From positions 1 to 7,017 of the forward strand of contig CAYJIR010000060.1 in the NCBI GenBank assembly GCA_964370295.1: a stretch of 7,017 bases of DNA, given 5' to 3'. The notes under the pieces are model-generated. The model worked only from the letters and a program-made list of their open reading frames with translations, was not told the DNA's origin and made no database searches. Of this stretch, positions 1 through 6,581 are shown piece by piece. The position numbers and the translations under genes were made by a program. Each line of letters begins with the position of its first letter. The stretch's first letter is position 1. The stretch is from JAAYCI01 sp964370295 (GTDB lineage: Bacteria; Bacillota; Clostridia; Oscillospirales; Ruminococcaceae).

Positions 1-541
1 GCTCGTCTAAAATCAGCAATTTCGGGTTTAAGGCAAGGGCCATGGCAATCACCGCTCGTTGGCGCATGCCGCCGGAAAACTGGTGTGGATAATCTTTCAG
101 CCGCTCTTTGGGAATGCCCACCAGGGCCAAAAGCGCCTCTGCCTTTTCTCTGGCTTCTGCCTTATTTTTTGTGGTGTTGTGATATTTATATACTTCATAA
201 AATTGCTTTTCTAAGGTGGCCACCGGGTTTAGGCAGTTCATGGCCGATTGGAACACCATGCTGGTGTCTTTCCAGCGAAAATTTTGCAATTTGGCTTTGT
301 TATAGCTTAAAACATCTTCGCCGTTAAACAAAATTTGCCCTCCGGAAATGATGGCCGGCGGCCGATGCAGACGCATCAGCGAATAGGCAATGGTGGATTT
401 TCCACAGCCGGATTCGCCGGCAAGGCCAAGGCTTTGCCCTTCATCAATGGAAAAGCTCACATTATCCACGGCTCTCACAAAAGAGCCTCCCTCGGTAACG
501 TAATCGACACAGAGGTCTTTAACCTCGATGATTGCACTCAT
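1..541 (-). CDS. DppD/OppD-type ABC transporter ATPase, N-terminal part (cut by window edge)
   Basis: This is the ATP-hydrolysing subunit of a peptide/nickel/oligosaccharide-type importer, acting on the cytoplasmic face of the membrane. My translation gives 180 residues from ATG at 541 to the left edge. Visible motifs are Walker A GESGCGKST (residues 42-50), the Q-loop FQSAMNCLNP (Q98), the signature FSGGMRQR (155-162) and Walker B LLILDE (175-180), where the window ends. The family is usually about 320-350 residues, so roughly half is missing. The start is supported by AAAGGAG seven bases upstream. It lies 29 bases after the stop of the DppC-type gene, so it is in the same operon; a DppF-type second ATPase would be expected next, outside the window. 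The Q-loop wording FQSAMNxLNP, rather than FQEPMTSLNP, is from memory commoner in oligosaccharide-linked members; this is suggestive only. Family assignment is very secure, the substrate is not. Confidence 0.95.
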   Translation of the reverse strand, partial: MSAIIEVKDLCVDYVTEGGSFVRAVDNVSFSIDEGQSLGLAGESGCGKSTIAYSLMRLHRPPAIISGGQILFNGEDVLSYNKAKLQNFRWKDTSMVFQSAMNCLNPVATLEKQFYEVYKYHNTTKNKAEAREKAEALLALVGIPKERLKDYPHQFSGGMRQRAVIAMALALNPKLLILDE

Positions 542-570
542 GTTTTCTCTCCTTTGTTGCTTTTGCCAAA

Positions 571-1491
571 TCACTTTGTCACGCGTTTTAGCTCGGCTTT
601 TCTGGCCTTATAATAGCTTTTCATGATACGCTGAGCCTTGAGTTTGGGGTTTGAAATTTCGTCGATGGCAAAGTTGATAAGCGTAAGGCCCATACCAATC
701 ATCACAAGGCCGGCAATGGCGCCCGAAACCTCGAAGAAGTAGCCGCTGCGAAAGGCCCCGGAGTTTTGGGCGTTGAATAAAATGGTGCCCCAAGTGACAC
801 TGAACGGGTCTCCAAAACCAATAAACTCGAGTGTGGCATGCGCCATGATGGAGTAAATGAGCGTGCCTACAAAAGCAGAGGAAATGATGGAGAGCATATT
901 GGGCATAATTTCTACGAATAGGATGCGAAATTTGCTTTCGCCAAGGGTTTCTGCACTGCGCACGAAGTCTCGGTTTCGGATACTCATCGTTTGTGCACGC
1001 AAAACGCGTGAGTTCCACGGCCAAGAGGTGAACCCGATGATGAGGCTGATTAAAACCGGCGAAACGCCATCCATCATGGAAGCAATGATAAGCAAAAGCA
1101 CGATGGTAGGTATCACCATTAAGATGTTGGTGAGAGTGCTTACGATGCTGTCGTAAATGCCGCCGATATAGCCGGCGCTGATGCCAACAAGCATCCCAAG
1201 GAAGGTGGTGATGCCGGCGGCAAGCAGGCCAACCATAATAGATTGACGACCACCGTAAAGCGATTGGGCAAACACATCGCGGCCAAGGCTTGTGGTGCCA
1301 AGGATATGTTCTGCCGAGGGCGGCGTATGATAAAGACCTTCAAAACGAAACAGGGGATCGTAGGATGTGAAAAGAGGCGCCCCAAATGTCATGATGAGAA
1401 CCACGGCGATGAGGATGATGCCAACGGTGAACTTGGGGCTCGTTCTCAAAAACCGTAAAATGTGTGCAAGGCGTGCATTTTTTTCTTTCAT
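571..1491 (-). CDS. DppC/OppC-type ABC transporter permease
   Basis: This is one of the two membrane-channel subunits of the importer, 306 residues, which is normal for the family. After a basic N-terminus comes a first membrane segment (about 21-40), an extracytoplasmic stretch, and the DppC hallmark TSLGRDVFAQSLYGGRQS (67-84). Several hydrophobic segments follow, including those around 87-110, 121-140 and 147-157. The cytoplasmic EAA loop that contacts the ATPase is seen as RSAETLGESKFRILFVEIMPN (178-198), matching the family pattern of an Ala/Gly-containing loop ending in PN. The C-terminal tail after the last membrane segment is rich in Lys and Arg. The start has AAAGGAAG about nine bases upstream. 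It sits 30 bases after the DppB-type gene and 29 before the ATPase gene, giving the usual B-C-D order. No damage or frameshift is visible. Confidence 0.95.
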   Translation of the reverse strand: MKEKNARLAHILRFLRTSPKFTVGIILIAVVLIMTFGAPLFTSYDPLFRFEGLYHTPPSAEHILGTTSLGRDVFAQSLYGGRQSIMVGLLAAGITTFLGMLVGISAGYIGGIYDSIVSTLTNILMVIPTIVLLLIIASMMDGVSPVLISLIIGFTSWPWNSRVLRAQTMSIRNRDFVRSAETLGESKFRILFVEIMPNMLSIISSAFVGTLIYSIMAHATLEFIGFGDPFSVTWGTILFNAQNSGAFRSGYFFEVSGAIAGLVMIGMGLTLINFAIDEISNPKLKAQRIMKSYYKARKAELKRVTK

Positions 1492-1521
1492 AAAAGTATA
1501 CTTCCTTTCTGCAAATTCATG

Positions 1522-2514
1522 TCAGTTACCTGCCTGTCGTCTCGTTCTTGGGTCGAAGAACAAGATGGCAATGTCAGCAAGAAAGTTTGCAGAAAGCATC
1601 AAGATAGTAGTCATCAACAAAATGCCTTGCATCAGCGGATAATCGCGATTGTTGATGGCGGCCACCATAATGCTGCCAAGACCCGGATAGTTGAAAATTT
1701 GCTCTATAATCAGCGAGCCACCCAGCAAAAAGCCCACCTGCATGGCAAGCGAAGTGATAACAGGAAGCAACGAGTTGCGCGCGGCATACGAAAACATGAT
1801 TTTGCCGTCCGGCAAACCTTTGGCGGTGCCCATCACGATATAGTCGTCTCCAAGCTGATTTATCATATTGGCACGCATGCCCATGATGCCTCCAAGGCCT
1901 GTGATGACAATGGCGGTTACCGGCACAAAGGCGTGGAACATCACATTAACAATATACTCGAAAGTGTTACTGGGCACAAACAATGGGGTGACGGCATATC
2001 CAAGCGGAAAAAGGCCTGTATAGCACAGGGAAAACAACAACACAATCGCCGTAACGACACTGGGGATATTGGCAAGAAACTGGCCACCCACGGTTAAAAA
2101 GGTGTCTACCTTGCTGCCTCTGCGCCAGGCCACAAAAATGCCAAGGAGATTGTTGATGATAAAACCCACCAGCAAGGCCGAACCCATCAAAAACACTGTC
2201 CAACCAAGAGCTCTTGAAATGGCATCCATCACGGTTTCGGGGTAGTAGAAAAACGAAACACCCCAGTCTCCGGTGAGCACATTTCCAATATACTTAAAAT
2301 AGGTGACAATGAGGGGCTCTGAAGAGTTGAAGCCAAACATCTCTTCCACTGCGGCAATGACAGAGGGGTCCACTCGTGTGCCGCTTTGCGCGAGCTCTGA
2401 AAGATACATCTGCACGGGGTTGCCCGGCATAAGCCGCGGCAAAAAAAAGTTTAGGGTAATCGCCCCAAAAAAGGCAACGATATAAAAGCCTATCCTTTTT
2501 GCAATATATTTCAT
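1522..2514 (-). CDS. DppB/OppB-type ABC transporter permease
   Basis: This is the partner channel subunit, 330 residues, a normal length. The N-terminus MKYIAKRIGFYIVAFFGAITLNFFLPRLMPGNP has the classic DppB layout: short basic start, first membrane segment, then the LMPGNP motif. The region after about residue 95 contains the remaining five membrane segments. The EAA loop reads GTAKGLPDGKIMFSYAARNS and is followed by LLPVIT, close to the family form AKGLxxxxVxxxHALRNALLP. The motif IEQIFNYPGLG that follows is typical, and the protein ends in the usual FFDPRTR. The start is supported by AAGGGA about nine bases upstream, a weaker site than that of the binding-protein gene. The upstream gap of 91 bases holds a stem-loop, so lower expression than the binding protein is plausible. 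Substrate cannot be read from this subunit. Confidence 0.95.
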   Translation of the reverse strand: MKYIAKRIGFYIVAFFGAITLNFFLPRLMPGNPVQMYLSELAQSGTRVDPSVIAAVEEMFGFNSSEPLIVTYFKYIGNVLTGDWGVSFFYYPETVMDAISRALGWTVFLMGSALLVGFIINNLLGIFVAWRRGSKVDTFLTVGGQFLANIPSVVTAIVLLFSLCYTGLFPLGYAVTPLFVPSNTFEYIVNVMFHAFVPVTAIVITGLGGIMGMRANMINQLGDDYIVMGTAKGLPDGKIMFSYAARNSLLPVITSLAMQVGFLLGGSLIIEQIFNYPGLGSIMVAAINNRDYPLMQGILLMTTILMLSANFLADIAILFFDPRTRRQAGN

Positions 2515-2541
2515 GAAGTTGATTCCCTTCGTTTTCTTTGA

Positions 2542-2596
2542 GTTACAAAACCCCTCTATACCCTCTGTGCGCTTGGTATAGAAGGGTCTTTGTAAC
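2542..2596 (-). promoter_or_regulatory. Intercistronic stem-loop between binding-protein and permease genes
   Basis: An imperfect inverted repeat fills most of the gap between the binding-protein stop and the DppB-type start. Outer arms of 8 bases (2542-2549 with 2589-2596) pair perfectly. After a two-base mismatch there are 4 more pairs (2552-2555 with 2583-2586), a one-base bulge, then 7 pairs (CTATACC 2556-2562 with GGTATAG 2575-2581), and a 12-base loop. No U-run follows on the minus-strand transcript, so this is not a standard intrinsic terminator. Known behaviour of such hairpins after binding-protein genes is to protect the upstream mRNA 3' end or to act as a processing or partial stop site, giving more binding protein than permease. 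That role here is inferred. Confidence 0.7.
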
Positions 2597-2605
2597 TAGG
2601 GTCTT

Positions 2606-4354
2606 TTAGGCTACGGGTTCTAGCTCCAAAAGGCGCAAAATTTTAGAGTCGTGCATGGTGAGGGACGGATAGCCGGTTTCCTCGGAGGTGGACCAGCCCG
2701 TAAAGCGTGCATCGCTGTACACAAACCAGTTGCCGTTGTACAAAATGGGAATATTGATCATGTTTTCGGCAAAATGCTGTTCCACTTGGGCGGCAATTTC
2801 CATAACCTCTTCATCGGTTTCGGCGGTGGGAAGCGTGTTGATAAGCTCTGTCATTTCTTCGCTTACATAGTTTGTTTGGCAAATAGACCACCATGTATCG
2901 GTTTTAACGCGGGAAGTGTCGCCAATGGTGTCGAAATAGAAGCGGTAGATGTCTCCGGCTTGGCCGTTTGCGGTGTACAACATGTCCCAGTCTCCGTTGG
3001 CCCAGTGCTGGGTAACGAGCGAGAGGTCTTTGGCCTTTGCGTCAGCGTTCACACCAATCGCACGCATGCCTTCTGCTGCAATCATGGCGCCGTCGTTCCA
3101 GTCTGTCCAACCGGCGGGCGAGATGATTTCAAACTGGATAGGCAAACCGCCTGGCGTTTCCACAAAGCCGTCTCCATCAATATCCACAAACCCGGCTTCT
3201 TCCAAAAGTGCTTTGGCAGCATCGATATCGTAGCTGAGGAAAGGCTCCATTTCGGCTTGGGCAGTTTCGTCGCTATACTGCAAAAGAGCAGGAGGCAGGC
3301 CGGTGTTTGGGGGCACGGTATCTTCTAAATAGCCATAGGCAGCCGAGTTGATGATGCCGCTTCTGTCCACTGCCATGGAAATTGCGTGTTTGAAGTCCAC
3401 ATTGTTAAAGGCTTCTAAGTTGCCTTCATTCGGGCTCATATAGTTCATCGAAAGCCGCACACCATCGTTCGGGCCATACCAGTATTGGTTGTTCGGGTTG
3501 TCTTGCACATACGTTTCTTCAATGTTCGGAATAAAAATATGCGCCCAGTCTACCGAGCCGGTTTGCAGCAAAGTTAACGCCGCATCGTTTGAGTTGAACT
3601 GAGGTGCGCGCAATTCATCCACTTGCAAATCGTCACCCATCCAGTAGTTTGGGTTTCGGCCAAGCACCACCATTTCGGGAGAAAAGGATTTTACAAGGCT
3701 AAAAGCACCGGTCACCACGGGCTCGTCGCTGTCATAGATATAGTTTGCCGGGTCGTCTACCTCGCTCCATACGTGCTGTGGAAGAATCCACTTGTTGGCA
3801 AAGAGGGTGTTTCTGTGGAAACGATTTTCTTCGCGCATCACAATTTCCACTGTGTAATCGTCAATTTTATTGACCGATTCAATGATGCCCTCGGTTTCGC
3901 CGTGGTCCCAATGGCCGCTTTTGTCTATTTCGGGCTTGTCTTGCGAATATGTGAAAGAGAAGGCCACGTCATCTGCGTCAAAGGTTTCTCCATCGCTCCA
4001 TAAAATACCTTCGCGCACATGGATGGTGAGGGTTTTGTTGTCTGGCTCTGAGGTGATGTCTTCTGCCAGCCACATGGTTTCCTCGTTGTTTTTATAGGCA
4101 TCAAAAATCACCAAAGGTTCGTACATAAAGCCTTGCACAAATTGATAGGCGCCCTGTGTAAGCGGGCTAAAGTTTTTGTTCCAACCGTCGTTTTGGTCGA
4201 AAAGAACGGTGAGGGCATTGCCACCCCCCTCTGCTTCGCCTGTGGCCACTGCGCCGTTTTGTGCGCCGCCGCCCGTGCAACCTGCAAAAACAAAAAGTGC
4301 AAATGTGGCGGAAAGCGCCACGGCCAGTGTCTTTTTAAAACCGATAAATTCCAT
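2606..4354 (-). CDS. Family-5 solute-binding lipoprotein of the ABC importer
   Basis: This is the extracytoplasmic substrate receptor of the importer, 582 residues, within the usual range for the family. The N-terminus is a lipoprotein signal: FKK, a hydrophobic core, then a lipobox ending AGC with Cys26 as the predicted lipid anchor. A Gly/Ala-rich linker (27-45) follows. The family-5 signature GILWSDGETFDADDVAFSF lies at about 116-134. Further on, GFVDIDGDGFVETPGG is the acidic, calcium-loop-like DxDGDG motif often found in this family. The start is set by a perfect AAGGAGG nine bases upstream. It follows the LacI-type gene by 14 bases. The opening pattern (NFSPLTQGAYQFVQGFMYEPLV) resembles binding proteins for oligosaccharides such as cello- or chito-oligosaccharides. 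Together with the LacI-type regulator this points to a sugar, but peptide binding is not excluded. Confidence 0.93.
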   Translation of the reverse strand: MEFIGFKKTLAVALSATFALFVFAGCTGGGAQNGAVATGEAEGGGNALTVLFDQNDGWNKNFSPLTQGAYQFVQGFMYEPLVIFDAYKNNEETMWLAEDITSEPDNKTLTIHVREGILWSDGETFDADDVAFSFTYSQDKPEIDKSGHWDHGETEGIIESVNKIDDYTVEIVMREENRFHRNTLFANKWILPQHVWSEVDDPANYIYDSDEPVVTGAFSLVKSFSPEMVVLGRNPNYWMGDDLQVDELRAPQFNSNDAALTLLQTGSVDWAHIFIPNIEETYVQDNPNNQYWYGPNDGVRLSMNYMSPNEGNLEAFNNVDFKHAISMAVDRSGIINSAAYGYLEDTVPPNTGLPPALLQYSDETAQAEMEPFLSYDIDAAKALLEEAGFVDIDGDGFVETPGGLPIQFEIISPAGWTDWNDGAMIAAEGMRAIGVNADAKAKDLSLVTQHWANGDWDMLYTANGQAGDIYRFYFDTIGDTSRVKTDTWWSICQTNYVSEEMTELINTLPTAETDEEVMEIAAQVEQHFAENMINIPILYNGNWFVYSDARFTGWSTSEETGYPSLTMHDSKILRLLELEPVA

Positions 4355-4363
4355 GATTTTCTT

Positions 4364-4370
4364 CCTCCTT
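4364..4370 (-). promoter_or_regulatory. Ribosome binding site of the binding protein, overlapping the regulator stop codon
   Basis: AAGGAGG on the minus strand is a perfect ribosome binding site nine bases before the binding-protein ATG. Its first two bases are also the last two bases of the TAA stop codon of the LacI-type gene (4369-4371). A ribosome finishing the regulator therefore stops on the next gene's loading site, which suggests translational coupling. Confidence 0.85.
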
Positions 4371-5409
4371 ATAAATGTAGGTTAAACTGTTCTGTACTGC
4401 CTTGGATGTTTTTCACACTTTTCCCTTTTAACAACTCTCCTCTCACTTCTACAATTCTGGGGATATAGCTTTTGGGTTTTTCTACCGCTTCAATCAACAG
4501 TCCCACGGCTTCCCTGCCCATTTCCTGCCCATTTTGTTTCCATGTCATAAGCTTTGGCCGTATCACTTGCGATAAACTCATGCCATCGAAGCCAGCCACA
4601 CTGATATCCTTAGGAATTTCAATGTTTTTATTCTCAAAAGCATTAAGCCCCCCAATAAAAGCAAAATCGTCTTGATAAAAAATGAAGGTGGGAGGCTCTT
4701 TCATCGAAAGCAACTCATAGGTGATTTCCTCTGCCGATTTCGGGTCATGATACACGCCCTCTTTGATATAATCCTCGTTGATGGGAATGCCAAGCTCATC
4801 ACAGGTTTTATAGAAACTGGCAATGCGTATTTTGGTAACCATCGTAATTTCTCCATGTATGAAGGCTATCTTGCTGTGCCCCATCTCATACGCATAGTGA
4901 ACCATCTCGCGAATGGCGTGCTCGTTGTCTGAATTAACGGCGCTGCAGTGACTATAGCTATAGTCCACCACCACCACGGGCACTTCACTTTTTACAAGAT
5001 TTAATATTTTATCATCTTCAAACTCATGCACCAAAATAAGCACGCCGTCACAACCATGCACACGCACATATTCTTCATAACTTAAGGTTTCGTTTCCAAG
5101 TTTATCGCTGATGAAGGTAACCGTATATCCTTTTTCTCTTGCATGGATGATAAAACTATTGAGAATAGATGCAAAAAATTCGTGGGTGATGCCGCTTTGC
5201 GTTCCGTCTTCCATCAGCACACCAAAGGTATAGGAGCGGTTGGTTTTCAACCGCACGGCAGCAGGGTTTTTAATATACCCCATCTCTTTGGCTGTTTTCT
5301 TTACTTTTTCTATCGTGGCTTGGCTGATGTCTTTTTCATTTCGCAAGGCTTTGCTCACCGCTGTTGCCGAAATGCCACATTCTTTTGCAATCTCTTTAAT
5401 CGTCACCAT
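4369..5409 (-). CDS. LacI/GalR-family transcriptional regulator
   Basis: This is a DNA-binding regulator, 346 residues, typical for the family. The N-terminal helix-turn-helix is MVTIKEIAKECGISATAVSKALRN, with Ala15, Thr16 and Lys20 at the places of the LacI specificity residues Tyr17, Gln18 and Arg22. The hinge helix NPAAVRLKTNRS (48-59) keeps the minor-groove leucine, Leu54. The rest is the periplasmic-binding-like effector domain, ending in the family pattern DISVAGFDGMSLSQVIRPKLMTW and an MGREAVGLLIEAVE helix. The effector is probably a sugar, from family knowledge. It is the first gene of the transporter operon, so it most likely controls it and itself. The best candidate operator is the near-palindrome at 5467-5484, with a related copy at 5743-5758. 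The start has GAGG (5418-5421) eight bases upstream. Family assignment is secure; ligand and operator are inferred. Confidence 0.96.
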   Translation of the reverse strand: MVTIKEIAKECGISATAVSKALRNEKDISQATIEKVKKTAKEMGYIKNPAAVRLKTNRSYTFGVLMEDGTQSGITHEFFASILNSFIIHAREKGYTVTFISDKLGNETLSYEEYVRVHGCDGVLILVHEFEDDKILNLVKSEVPVVVVDYSYSHCSAVNSDNEHAIREMVHYAYEMGHSKIAFIHGEITMVTKIRIASFYKTCDELGIPINEDYIKEGVYHDPKSAEEITYELLSMKEPPTFIFYQDDFAFIGGLNAFENKNIEIPKDISVAGFDGMSLSQVIRPKLMTWKQNGQEMGREAVGLLIEAVEKPKSYIPRIVEVRGELLKGKSVKNIQGSTEQFNLHL

Positions 5410-5427
5410 CTGTTTTTCCTCACTTTT

Positions 5428-5460
5428 ACTTTACATCCACTTTACAAACACTTTATTTTT
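5428..5460 (-). repeat. Three tandem 11-base units carrying the operator half-site ACTTTA
   Basis: Read on the plus strand, the units start at 5428, 5439 and 5450, each beginning ACTTTA (ACTTTACATCC, ACTTTACAAAC, ACTTTATTTTT). ACTTTA is also the left arm of the palindrome at 5467-5484. The 11-base period places the half-sites on nearly the same face of the helix. They lie 19-51 bases upstream of the regulator start codon, inside its probable leader RNA. Extra regulator contacts are possible, but AT-rich chance repetition is not ruled out. Confidence 0.5.
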
Positions 5461-5466
5461 GCATTT

Positions 5467-5484
5467 TACTTTATCGTTAAAGTA
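5467..5484. promoter_or_regulatory. Candidate LacI-type operator (18-base near-palindrome)
   Basis: TACTTTATCGTTAAAGTA has seven-base arms that are perfect inverted copies around a TCGT centre, with the central CG typical of LacI-family operators. Only the two bases flanking CG break the symmetry. It lies 57 bases upstream of the LacI-type start codon and downstream of both candidate promoters, so a bound repressor could block elongation. It does not fit the CcpA cre consensus, because the required TG half is absent. Binding by the adjacent regulator is inferred from position and form. Confidence 0.65.
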
Positions 5485-5547
5485 GATTTGAAAAAAATAT
5501 ATCTTATTCAATTTTGCTCTAGAATAAGACTAAAAACAGCGCATTTC

Positions 5548-5576
5548 TGTATAATTATGTGCAAACCCCTTGTCTT
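5548..5576 (-). promoter_or_regulatory. Candidate promoter P2 for the operon (weaker)
   Basis: On the minus strand, AAGACA (5571-5576) and TATACA (5548-5553) are separated by 17 bases. Each matches the sigma-A consensus at 4 of 6 positions. The spacer shares GGGTTTGCACA-like sequence with P1, so the two look like diverged copies. Transcription would start near 5541, about 130 bases before the regulator start codon. Confidence 0.35.
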
Positions 5577-5608
5577 TATTTGGCTTCTGTTTTCCCTTTG
5601 GTAGCCTC

Positions 5609-5637
5609 ACAATAACACCTGTGCAAATCCTTGTCAA
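5609..5637 (-). promoter_or_regulatory. Candidate promoter P1 for the LacI-transporter operon
   Basis: On the minus strand, a perfect -35 TTGACA (5632-5637) is followed after exactly 17 bases by TATTGT (5609-5614), a 4 of 6 match to the -10 box. It is the best sigma-A-like pair I found in the intergenic region. Transcription would start near 5602, giving a leader of about 190 bases that contains the palindrome and the tandem half-sites. Confidence 0.55.
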
Positions 5638-5742
5638 CACTAAAAAACACATTTCTACAATCAAACCAATAATTTACATCCTTTTTTAGTCATAATGCAT
5701 ACTTTTTTTCTTTTTGTGTGGTTTTCTTGTGAAAAACATCTT

Positions 5743-5758
5743 AGTTTATCGTTAAAGA
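5743..5758. promoter_or_regulatory. Second LacI-operator-like site, inside the presumed CRISPR leader
   Basis: AGTTTATCGTTAAAGA shares 13 consecutive bases, TTTATCGTTAAAG, with the palindrome at 5467-5484 and lies 275 bases from it. Its symmetric part is TTTAnCGnTAAA; the outer bases no longer match, so it should be weaker. The two sites flank both candidate operon promoters, an arrangement compatible with repression by DNA looping. It is 96 bases before the first CRISPR repeat. Confidence 0.5.
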
Positions 5759-5771
5759 TATGTCATATCTT
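5755..5771. promoter_or_regulatory. 17-base dyad followed by a T-run
   Basis: AAGATATG and CATATCTT are perfect inverted arms around a single T, followed by C and five T (5773-5777). It overlaps the right end of the second operator-like site. It could be a protein-binding dyad. As an RNA hairpin it would have only six A/U-rich pairs, so termination on the plus strand would be weak. Function unknown. Confidence 0.35.
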
Positions 5772-5795
5772 CTTTTTCAGTTTGCCATAATAGTG

Positions 5796-5836
5796 AACAG
5801 CCCCTGTTACTCAGCCCAAAAACTTTATGCTTGGGC
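5796..5836. other. Two adjacent small hairpins just before the CRISPR array
   Basis: The first has arms AACAG (5796-5800) and CTGTT (5804-5808) around CCC. The second has arms GCCCAA (5814-5819) and TTGGGC (5831-5836) around an 11-base loop. They end 18 bases before the first repeat. The local GC rise contrasts with the AT-rich leader. They could mark an adaptation-related or insulating element; no T-run follows, so they are not clear terminators. Confidence 0.4.
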
Positions 5837-5881
5837 CACCGCATCGAGCCCACAGTTGTAGTTCCCTGATAGTTCTTGGTA

Positions 5882-5890
5882 TGGTATAAT
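5882..5890 (+). promoter_or_regulatory. Extended -10 box in repeat 1, the same in all repeats
   Basis: TGGTATAAT is a perfect TGn-TATAAT extended -10 element formed by the last nine bases of the repeat. All 18 copies, including degenerate ones, keep TGn and TATAAT. The place of a -35 box at 17-base spacing holds TTCCCT, a poor match, so the element would rely on the extended -10. Transcription would begin around the sixth or seventh base of the next spacer, leaving about 24 bases of guide. Repeat-borne promoters are established for Neisseria type II-C; activity here is inferred. Confidence 0.6.
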
Positions 5891-6515
5891 AGATGTTACT
5901 TACACAACAGATGTTGGCGAGTTGTAGTTCCCTGATAGTTCTTGGTATGGTATAATCCTATCCACCGTTGCCCTATCCCAAATATCGTTGTAGTTCCCTG
6001 ATAGTTCTTGGTATGGTATAATCCTATTGCTCGCAAGGCCATTGTTTTTTTGGTTGTAGTTCCCTGATAGTTCTTGGTATGGTATAATCACCTTCACATC
6101 GAGGTGCAAGTGCTTAGCGTTGTAGTTCCCTGATAGTTCTTGGTATGGTATAATCAATGAAACACACCAAGGCAAGACAAACAGGTTGTAGTTCCCTGAT
6201 AGTTCTTGGTATGGTATAATTGATAGCTTCTTTGGAATTGCGGGTTTCCAGTTGTAGTTCCCTGATAGTTCTTGGTATGGTATAATGTATTGTCTATATA
6301 GTGTTTAGTTTGATTGGTTGTAGTTCCCTGATAGTTCTTGGTATGGTATAATTCCGTTCTTGTCCTCCCACGCTTGGATGTCGTTGTAGTTCCCTGATAG
6401 TTCTTGGTATGGTATAATAAGCCCAGATATTATAAAAAGCCGCTAGAGGTTGTAGTTCCCTGATAGTTCTTGGTATGGTATAATTCGAGATTGGGCACTG
6501 GTCTACAAACAGTTG

Positions 6516-6551
6516 GTTTTATTTCCCTGATAGTTCTTGGTATGGTATAAT
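6516..6551 (+). repeat. Degenerate CRISPR repeat 11
   Basis: This copy differs at repeat positions 4 and 7, both G to T. The preceding spacer is one base longer than all others. The changes fall in the 5' end of the repeat, which pairs with tracrRNA, so the crRNA of spacer 10 may be poorly matured; the 3' half with the -10 box is intact. Confidence 0.9.
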
Positions 6552-6581
6552 CGGCAGTGATCTTGTAGAAACTAAAACCCC

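Larger units (their letters stand above)
5638..5854 (+). other. Presumed CRISPR leader region, AT-rich and non-coding
   Basis: This stretch lies 5' of the first repeat in the repeat's reading direction, and the array's most degenerate repeats are at the far end, so it is the likely leader. It holds T-rich tracts (for example 5702-5715), the second operator-like site, a dyad (5755-5771) and two small hairpins near the array. A possible plus-strand -10 box CATAAT (5786-5791) has no convincing -35 partner. No protein-coding gene is supported here. If transcription starts inside the repeats, a leader promoter would not be needed. Confidence 0.6.

Noticed and set aside
1462..2097. Plus-strand open frame of 211 codons
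   Set aside because: It is antisense to the DppB- and DppC-type genes and has a low-complexity, His- and Lys-rich product typical of a shadow frame.
2571..2596. Possible tracrRNA anti-repeat because of the string TTGGTATAG and GTAAC
   Set aside because: Likeness to the CRISPR repeat is limited to about seven bases, and the segment is fully explained as an arm of the intercistronic stem-loop.
2651..3328. Plus-strand open frame of 225 codons
   Set aside because: It lies wholly opposite the binding-protein gene, which has clear family motifs and a strong ribosome binding site; the antisense product resembles nothing.
5467..5484. CcpA cre site
   Set aside because: The centre has CG, but the cre pattern needs a TG at the start of the half-site on one strand, and neither strand has it. 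A LacI-family operator fits better.
5531..5550. Intrinsic terminator on the minus strand (ACAG, loop, CTGT, then five T)
   Set aside because: The stem has only four pairs, too weak to terminate on its own, and it would lie inside the leader RNA of the operon.
5143..5604. Plus-strand open frame of 153 codons reaching into the intergenic region
   Set aside because: Most of it is antisense to the LacI-type helix-turn-helix region. The part beyond is AT-rich promoter DNA giving Phe-rich sequence with no family likeness.
5410..5854. tracrRNA gene in the leader region
   Set aside because: I looked on both strands for a partial complement of the repeat, such as ATTATACCATACC or GGGAACTAC, and found none.
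5900..6175. Minus-strand open frame of 91 codons with repeated IIPYQELSGNYN units
   Set aside because: It is the reverse complement of the CRISPR repeats. The 66-base period is 22 codons, so the frame stays open and mimics a repeat protein. It has no ribosome binding site and part of the array breaks it.
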